From: Burkholderiaceae bacterium
Lineage (GTDB): Bacteria; Pseudomonadota; Gammaproteobacteria; Burkholderiales; Burkholderiaceae
Reading direction: 5' to 3'
Assembly: GCA_030151165.1 (NCBI GenBank)
Contig: JASLEM010000334.1
Coordinates: forward strand, 1-6,620
Length of the DNA: 6,620 nucleotides
Positions 1 through 4,350 of this stretch are shown here, in pieces (within the stretch, counting starts at the first letter, position 1; each line of letters begins with the position of its first letter). The notes under the pieces are model-generated. The model was not told the origin of the DNA and made no database searches. It worked only from the letters and a program-made list of their open reading frames with translations. The position numbers and the translations under genes were made by a program.

Positions 1-676
1 TCGGCGTGGTCTCGTGGATGACGCGGGCGTCGTCGAGCAGCACCGTCGTCCACGGCGCCGACATCGTGAAGCGCAGGCCGGCGGCGGCCTGGGCCTGGAA
101 GACGCGCGTCTCGCCGCCCTTGATGCCGTGGCGGCCGACCAGCACGACGGCCACGAGGTCGACGCCGTCGCGGTGCGCGCCCTCGGGCGTCGGCCGGCCG
201 ATGCCGCCCGCGGTGTCGATGCGGAAGGTGTGCGCCTCGACGAACCACGGCCGCACGCCCTTCAGCGCGGACGCGCGCGCCGCCAGCGCGGCCAGCAGCC
301 GGTGCCAGGCCGGGTCGTGCGCGAGCGCGGGCTCGAGCGGCTCGAAGTGGCGCTCGATGCCGCCGTGCAGCGCGTTGTAGTCGACCGGCTGCCAGTGCGG
401 ACGCGGCGGCGCGGCGGTGACGACGTCGCCGTCGACGACGAATGCACCATGCCGGCGCTGGCGATACTTGCCGCCATCGAGCAGGTAGGCATCGGGCGGC
501 AGCCGGTCCCAGTACGGCCGCCACGCCTCGAGCGCGGCGAGCGGATGGCCGGCCAGGCCTTCGAGGCCGGACTCGCCCGCGGCGCCCAGCACGGCGAAGC
601 CGGTGGCAGCGAGCGCGGCGTCGAGGTCGCGGGCGGCGGTCAGCGGCGGCGGGATCAGGGCGTTCGGGTCGGACAT
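1..676 (-). CDS. 2OG-Fe(II) dioxygenase, 2OG-Fe_dioxy family (possible amino-acid hydroxylase), C-terminus cut by window edge
   Basis: The reading frame starts at the ATG complementary to 674-676 and stays open to the left edge, giving 225 residues. The hallmark region is EGAHRDGVDLVAVVLVGR at about residues 165-182, with the HxD iron ligands at H168 and D170. It is followed by GGETRVF (187-193) and LLDDARVIHETTP (213-225), which carries the expected distal iron ligand H221. This order matches the 2OG-Fe_dioxy family (PF10014), which includes bacterial L-isoleucine dioxygenases. Members couple oxidative decarboxylation of 2-oxoglutarate to substrate hydroxylation in the cytoplasm. I infer that roughly 20-30 residues are missing, including any basic residue that would bind the 2-oxoglutarate carboxylate. 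There is no signal peptide or membrane segment. No good Shine-Dalgarno sequence precedes the ATG, so the start rests on frame and family length. The gene diverges from the kinase at 807. The substrate cannot be read from the sequence; a free amino acid is the family-based guess. Confidence 0.85.
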   Translation of the reverse strand, partial: MSDPNALIPPPLTAARDLDAALAATGFAVLGAAGESGLEGLAGHPLAALEAWRPYWDRLPPDAYLLDGGKYRQRRHGAFVVDGDVVTAAPPRPHWQPVDYNALHGGIERHFEPLEPALAHDPAWHRLLAALAARASALKGVRPWFVEAHTFRIDTAGGIGRPTPEGAHRDGVDLVAVVLVGRHGIKGGETRVFQAQAAAGLRFTMSAPWTTVLLDDARVIHETTP

Positions 677-711
677 GGCGCGGTGGGCGGATCGGGGAAC
701 GGCGATGCGCC

Positions 712-717
712 ATTCTC
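712..717 (-). promoter_or_regulatory. Possible -10 element for the dioxygenase gene
   Basis: The minus strand reads GAGAAT here, one of the few AT-containing hexamers in the divergent intergenic region. A start of transcription about 7 bases downstream would give a leader of roughly 30 bases before the ATG at 676. No recognisable -35 box sits 16-18 bases upstream. This is a positional guess from composition only. Confidence 0.25.
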
Positions 718-791
718 GCGCCTCCCTTCGCGTCGCGCCCGCGCCCGCGCGGGGCCGGGTTGTCGCCCTCGCCGCCCGCAGCCCCCGGCGT

Positions 792-797
792 TAGACT
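792..797 (+). promoter_or_regulatory. Candidate -10 element (TAGACT) just upstream of the kinase start
   Basis: TAGACT lies inside TTAGACTGG, an AT-bearing island in GC-rich DNA, and resembles a sigma-70 -10 hexamer. Transcription would start at about 804-807, at or next to the GTG start codon at 807. The -35 position (about 769-774) is a poor match. TTGTCG at 760-765 looks better but leaves a 26-base spacer, which is too long. The same bases include TAG at 792-794, an in-frame stop for the downstream gene. Confidence 0.4.
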
Positions 798-806
798 GGC
801 CACCCC

Positions 807-3800
807 GTGGACTCGTCCTCCGCCCCGATCTTGTCCTCGTCGCCCGCGCCCATCTCCGCGTTGGATCCGAGCGCGGCTTCGCTGCCCGCGGTGCTCGCTT
901 GGGCGCAGACGGCGCCGGTGGCGCTCGCGGCGATCGCGGACGACGGCGCCATCACCTGGGCCAATGCCGCCTTCGAGGCGTGGAGCGGCTGCGACGCGGC
1001 GCAGGTCGTCGGCCGGCCGCTCGAATCGCTGCTCGCGCCCACGCCCTGGCTTCCCGCGCCGGCCGCGACCGTGCGCCGCACGCTGCGCCGCCCCGGCGAC
1101 GGCGCGCCGCTCGCCTGCGACGTCCGCATCGACCCGATCGGCCCGGCGCTGCGCCTGGCCACCTTCGTCGCCCGCGACGCCGACGTCGAACTCGCGGACG
1201 TCGCCGCCCGGCTCGACTTCGTGCAGTCGCGCGCCCGCATCGGCACCTGGGAGCGCGACGTGCGCACGCAGGCCGGCCGGTGGGACGCGCACATGTTCGC
1301 GTTCTTCGGCATCGACCCGGCCGGCGGCACGCCGTCGCTCGCGCAGATCACGCAGGCCAGCATGCCGCAGGACGGCCTGCTCGACGTGCTGCACGCCTCG
1401 ATGCGCATCCCCGGCCGCTACAGCCATCGCTACCGCCTCGCGACGCTCGACGGCCACCTGCGGCGCGTGCGCACGCACTGGGACGTCCTCGCCGGCGCCG
1501 ACGGCGAACCCGAGCGCGTCGTCGGCCTCGTGATGGACGACACCGAGACCCACGCGATCGCCGCGGCCACCGACACCGTCGCCGAGCAGATGCACCTGGC
1601 GATCGAGCTGGCGCAGGTCTCGATCTGGCGCCACGACCTCGCCAGCGACCGGCTCTTCCTCAACGAGCGCGCGTTCGCGATGCTGGGCCGTCCGCCGCGG
1701 CCCGAAGGCATGCGCGTCGACGAGATCCGCGCGTTCATCCACCCCGACGACCTGCCCGTGGTGCAGGAGACCTTCCTGCGCGTGCTCGCGAGCCACCGGC
1801 CCGAGGACATGCAGGTGCGCTACCGCCACGCCGACGGCCACTGGGTGCACGTGTTCACACGCCGCATCGCGCAGCGTGACGGCTTCGGCACGCCGATCGC
1901 GCTCACCGGCGTGGGGCTGGACGTCACCGCGCAGGTCGAGCGCACGCAGCGCTCGCAGGAGATCGCGCGCCACCTCGAGGAGGTGATGGCGACCTCGGGC
2001 ATCGGTGTCTGGCGCATCCCGCGCGACGGCGGCACGGCCGAATGGAACACGCAGATGCGGGCGCTGTGCGGCATCGCGGCCGACGAGCCGCCACCGTCGT
2101 TCCGCGAATGGGTCGAGCGCTGCGTGCACCCCGACGACCGCGAGCGCGTGCGCGAACGCGGCCTGGACTGGCTGCGCAACGCGCGCTTCTCGGAGGAGCT
2201 CGCGCACCGCATCGTGCTGCCGGGCGGCGAGGTGCGCCACGTCGTCGCGCGCGGCCGCGTCGAGCCCGAGCCGAGCCCGTACCGCGTGACCGGCGTGACG
2301 ATCGACGTCACGGAGCGCGAGCGCGCGCTGGCCGCCCTGCGCGCCGCCACCGAGCGCAGCGCGATGGCCACGCGCGCGGCCGGCATCGGCATCTGGGAGT
2401 GGGATTCGGACACCGGCGAGTCGCGCTGGGACGACGAGATGTTCGTGCTGCGCGGGCGCTTGCCGCGCGCGGACGGGCCCACGCTCGAGGAGATGTCGGA
2501 GTTCGTGCACGTCGACGACCGGCACTACGTCAACGACCAGATCCACTCCGCGCGCATCGAGGATCGGCCGGCGTACTACGAGTTCCGCGTGCTGTGGCCC
2601 GACGCCAGCGTGCACTGGATCGCCTCGCGCTCGCTGCCGGTGCGCGACGAGCGCGGCCGCACGGTGATGCGGCTCGGCGTGAACTGGGACGTCACCGAGG
2701 CGCGCGCCGCCGCGGCCGCGCGCCAGGAACGCGCGCTGGTGCTGCGCGAGAGCCAGGCCAAGTCCGAGCTGCTCGCGCGCATGAGCCACGAGCTGCGCAC
2801 GCCGATGAACGCGGTGCTGGGCTTCACGCAGCTGCTGCTGACCGACGATGCCACCGCCGGCGACGGCCGGCGCACGGTCGAACGGCGCGTGGCCGGCCTC
2901 GAGCGCGACGCCACGCGACGCGAGCGCCTGCAGCACATCCGCTCGGCCGGCGAGCACCTGCTGACGCTGATCAACGACGTGCTCGAGCTCTCGCGCCTCG
3001 ACGGCCCCGACGGCCCGCAGCGCGACGTCGTGCTGCAGCCGGTGCAGCTCGCGCCGGTGATCGCGCAGACGCTGCCGCTGGTCGAGCGGCTCGCGCAGCA
3101 GCACGGCGTCGGCGTCCAGGCGCCGCCCAGCCCGCTGTGGGTGCGCGCCGACGCCACGCGCCTGAAGCAGGTGCTCGTCAACCTGCTCACCAACGCGATC
3201 AAGTACAACCGCCCCGGCGGCACGGTGCGGCTCGACGTGGCGACCGACGCCGGCCGCGTGCTGCTGCGCGTCAGCGACGACGGCATCGGCATGACCTCGG
3301 CCCAGCAGCACCTCGCGTTCGAGCCGTTCAACCGCGCGGGCGCCGAGCGCGACGGCGTCGAGGGCACCGGCATCGGCCTGACGATCGTGAAGGCGCTCGT
3401 CGAGCGCATGGGCGGCCGCATCACCGTCACCAGCACGCCGGGCGTGGGCAGCGTGTTCGAGGTCTGCCTCGACGCCGCCGCCGACGCCGGCCCGCTCGCG
3501 CTGCCGACGCGGCGCCTGCTCTACGTCGAGGACAACGAGGTCAACGTGCTGATCGTCAGCGAGCTGGTGCGCCGCCGCGGCGACATCGAGTTCGTCAGCG
3601 TCCCCGACGGCGCCAGCGGCGTCGCGCGCGCCGCGCAGCTGCTGCCCGGCCTGGTGCTGGTCGACATGCAGCTGCCCGACATCGACGGCCTCGAGGTGCT
3701 CGCCCGCCTGCGCGCCGACCCGCAGACCGCCGGCCTGCGCGTGATCGCGCTGTCCGCCAACGCCATCCCCGCCGACATCCAGCGCGCGCTCGACGCCGGC

Positions 3801-3902
3801 TTCGACGACTACTGGACGAAGCCGCTCGACTTCGCCGTCTTCAACGCCGCGATCGACCGCGTGTTCGGGACGCCGGTGGCGCACCAGGTGCCGTCGGCCT
3901 GA
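807..3902 (+). CDS. Soluble hybrid histidine kinase with five PAS-type domains and C-terminal receiver
   Basis: The 1031-residue product is a cytoplasmic sensor kinase; no transmembrane segment or signal peptide is visible. Domains in order: PAS 1 (about 33-125), then four PAS/PAC units of the PAS_3 type (about 135-250, 262-376, 388-504 and 515-632). Next is a helical linker (633-655), then DHp with the phospho-accepting H661 in MSHELRTPMNAVLGF. The HATPase_c domain (about 745-890) has N-box N792/N796, G1 DDGIGM (824-829) and G2 GTGIGL (853-858). The receiver (about 903-1020) has acidic E908/D909, phospho-acceptor D953 in LVDMQLPD, S983 and K1005. All catalytic residues are present, so autophosphorylation and His-to-Asp transfer are expected. 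The start is GTG. An in-frame TAG at 792-794 rules out anything further upstream, and the first internal Met (163) would lose PAS 1. No Shine-Dalgarno is seen. The DHp hairpin carries an unusual charged insertion (about 681-704). Signals and partner are unknown; no phosphotransfer protein or output regulator is encoded here. Confidence 0.93.
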   Translation: MDSSSAPILSSSPAPISALDPSAASLPAVLAWAQTAPVALAAIADDGAITWANAAFEAWSGCDAAQVVGRPLESLLAPTPWLPAPAATVRRTLRRPGDGAPLACDVRIDPIGPALRLATFVARDADVELADVAARLDFVQSRARIGTWERDVRTQAGRWDAHMFAFFGIDPAGGTPSLAQITQASMPQDGLLDVLHASMRIPGRYSHRYRLATLDGHLRRVRTHWDVLAGADGEPERVVGLVMDDTETHAIAAATDTVAEQMHLAIELAQVSIWRHDLASDRLFLNERAFAMLGRPPRPEGMRVDEIRAFIHPDDLPVVQETFLRVLASHRPEDMQVRYRHADGHWVHVFTRRIAQRDGFGTPIALTGVGLDVTAQVERTQRSQEIARHLEEVMATSGIGVWRIPRDGGTAEWNTQMRALCGIAADEPPPSFREWVERCVHPDDRERVRERGLDWLRNARFSEELAHRIVLPGGEVRHVVARGRVEPEPSPYRVTGVTIDVTERERALAALRAATERSAMATRAAGIGIWEWDSDTGESRWDDEMFVLRGRLPRADGPTLEEMSEFVHVDDRHYVNDQIHSARIEDRPAYYEFRVLWPDASVHWIASRSLPVRDERGRTVMRLGVNWDVTEARAAAAARQERALVLRESQAKSELLARMSHELRTPMNAVLGFTQLLLTDDATAGDGRRTVERRVAGLERDATRRERLQHIRSAGEHLLTLINDVLELSRLDGPDGPQRDVVLQPVQLAPVIAQTLPLVERLAQQHGVGVQAPPSPLWVRADATRLKQVLVNLLTNAIKYNRPGGTVRLDVATDAGRVLLRVSDDGIGMTSAQQHLAFEPFNRAGAERDGVEGTGIGLTIVKALVERMGGRITVTSTPGVGSVFEVCLDAAADAGPLALPTRRLLYVEDNEVNVLIVSELVRRRGDIEFVSVPDGASGVARAAQLLPGLVLVDMQLPDIDGLEVLARLRADPQTAGLRVIALSANAIPADIQRALDAGFDDYWTKPLDFAVFNAAIDRVFGTPVAHQVPSA
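1209..2702 (+). repeat. Four tandem PAS/PAC units with a 128-residue period within the kinase
   Basis: The protein repeats a unit that opens with a small residue, I or V, and W (W148, W274, W402, W530). It has an aspartate-rich HPDD-like turn (MPQD at 186-189, HPDD at 312-315, HPDD at 441-444, HVDD at 568-571) and closes with a PAC end of the D-V-T type (D244, D372, D500, D628). The four closing aspartates are exactly 128 residues apart. This points to internal duplication of a 384-base unit followed by divergence. The repeat is at protein level and I did not find long identical DNA stretches. Confidence 0.75.
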
Positions 3903-3960
3903 GGCCACCGTTCCGCGCAATATGGGGAACTCGCCCGATGTCGCGGCGGGGCTCGTTTCC

Positions 3961-3966
3961 TAAGCT
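3961..3966 (+). promoter_or_regulatory. Candidate -10 element (TAAGCT) for the DUF4242 gene
   Basis: TAAGCT sits in TTTCCTAAGCTGG, an AT-bearing island 49 bases before the ATG at 4015. Transcription would begin near 3973, leaving a leader of about 40 bases that includes the ribosome binding site. The -35 position (about 3938-3943) matches poorly. If real, the small gene is transcribed independently of the kinase, which ends at 3902. Confidence 0.35.
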
Positions 3967-3970
3967 GGCG

Positions 3971-3994
3971 GCGCGGTTCGATGTCCGGCCGCGC
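3971..3994 (+). other. Short inverted repeat in the leader of the DUF4242 gene
   Basis: GCGCGG at 3971-3976 pairs with CCGCGC at 3989-3994 across a 12-base loop. It lies between the candidate -10 hexamer and the ribosome binding site. It has no U-tract, so it is not an ordinary terminator. It could be a weak 5' stabilising hairpin, or chance pairing in GC-rich DNA. Confidence 0.25.
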
Positions 3995-4002
3995 AACGAC
4001 TC

Positions 4003-4007
4003 AGGAG
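4003..4007 (+). promoter_or_regulatory. Ribosome binding site for the DUF4242 gene
   Basis: AGGAG is followed by a 7-base spacer to the ATG at 4015, close to ideal. It fixes the start of the small protein and contrasts with the absence of such a site before the kinase and the dioxygenase. Confidence 0.85.
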
Positions 4008-4014
4008 AACGCAC

Positions 4015-4287
4015 ATGCCCCGCTACATGGTCGAACGCACCTTCCCCTCCGGCCTGGCCGTGCCCGTCGACGCGGAGGGCGCGAACGCGTGCCTGCGCAT
4101 CGTCGACACCAATGGCGGCCAGGGCGTGACCTGGATCCATTCGTACGTCAGCGCGGACAAGACGCGCACGTTCTGCATCTACGACGCGCCGACGCCGGAG
4201 GCGATCCGCCAGGTGGCGCGGCGCAACGAGCTGCCGGTGGGCGACATCACGGAAGTCTCGGTGCTGGATCCCTACTTCTATCACTGA
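4015..4287 (+). CDS. DUF4242 family small protein (SCO4226-like, possible metal binder)
   Basis: This 90-residue cytoplasmic protein matches the DUF4242 family (PF14026) over its whole length. Visible features are the opening MPRYMVERTF, the central GVTWIHSYVSADK (37-49), FCIYDAPTPEAIR (53-65) and the ending ITEVSVLDPYFYH (78-90). The family adopts a ferredoxin-like fold. The Streptomyces coelicolor member SCO4226 was described as nickel-binding, but most members have no known role. Potential metal ligands here are H42, H90 and cysteines C26 and C54; I infer these only from residue type. The ATG start is supported by AGGAG 7 bases upstream. The gene lies 112 bases after the kinase stop and 63 bases before the GTG of the LAL regulator on the same strand. 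It may be co-transcribed with that regulator or act as a small ligand- or metal-binding partner. Family assignment is firm; function is open. Confidence 0.88.
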   Translation: MPRYMVERTFPSGLAVPVDAEGANACLRIVDTNGGQGVTWIHSYVSADKTRTFCIYDAPTPEAIRQVARRNELPVGDITEVSVLDPYFYH

Positions 4288-4289
4288 GC

Positions 4290-4308
4290 CGCCGGCGGGC
4301 GCCCGGCG
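4290..4308 (+). terminator. GC-only hairpin just after the DUF4242 stop codon
   Basis: CGCCGG at 4290-4295 can pair with CCGGCG at 4303-4308, giving a 6-base-pair all-GC stem with a 7-base loop. It begins 3 bases after the TGA at 4285-4287. No T-run follows, so strong intrinsic termination is unlikely. It may stabilise the 3' end of the small mRNA or partly attenuate read-through into the regulator. Chance pairing in such GC-rich sequence cannot be excluded. Confidence 0.3.
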
Positions 4309-4312
4309 CCGC

Positions 4313-4318
4313 CACAAT
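4313..4318 (+). promoter_or_regulatory. Candidate -10 element (CACAAT) for the LAL regulator gene
   Basis: CACAAT within CCACAATCGG is the only AT-bearing hexamer in the 63-base gap and ends 32 bases before the GTG start. It would give a leader of about 25 bases containing the ribosome binding site. No convincing -35 box is present; the -35 position falls in the GC hairpin. It supports, weakly, a promoter separate from the DUF4242 gene. Confidence 0.35.
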
Positions 4319-4336
4319 CGGAGCCGTTCCCACCCC

Positions 4337-4342
4337 GAGGAG
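4337..4342 (+). promoter_or_regulatory. Ribosome binding site for the LAL regulator
   Basis: GAGGAG lies 8 bases before the GTG codon at 4351. This spacing decides the start: the protein then begins VDLIERDAAL, which matches the usual opening of this family (a short L-x-E-R-D/E-x-x-L segment shortly before Walker A). Confidence 0.8.
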
Positions 4343-4350
4343 CCGACCCG

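Larger units (their letters stand above)
677..806. other. Divergent intergenic region between dioxygenase and hybrid kinase
   Basis: These 130 bases separate two divergently transcribed genes, so they should hold both promoters. The stretch is extremely GC-rich, with runs of CGCGCCCGCGCCCGCGC around 732-750. It includes a small interrupted palindrome, GGCGATGCGCC at 701-711, with a 4-base-pair arm. Candidate -10 hexamers are given separately. I see no operator that I can assign to a known regulator, no RNA gene and no credible small coding frame. Confidence 0.6.

Noticed and set aside
791..1408. Minus-strand frame of 205 codons opposite the kinase N-terminus, and similar ones at 1820-2482 and 2576-3436.
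   Set aside because: Serine/arginine-rich translations without domains, opposite a continuous PAS/kinase frame; treated as shadows.
14..1879. A plus-strand frame open for 621 codons across the dioxygenase and the start of the kinase.
   Set aside because: It crosses two well-supported genes in the wrong frame or strand, and its translation is arginine-rich low complexity.
2699..2726. Strong GC inverted repeat in the kinase linker region.
   Set aside because: It lies within codons for the alanine/arginine-rich linker after PAS 5; palindromes of C and G are common by chance here.
3903..3960. Possible terminator after the kinase gene.
   Set aside because: No stable stem followed by a T-run is present; the sequence is unstructured by eye.
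2042..4129. A plus-strand frame open for 695 codons overlapping the kinase and the DUF4242 gene.
   Set aside because: It is out of frame with the kinase motifs and reads as arginine/alanine-rich shadow sequence.
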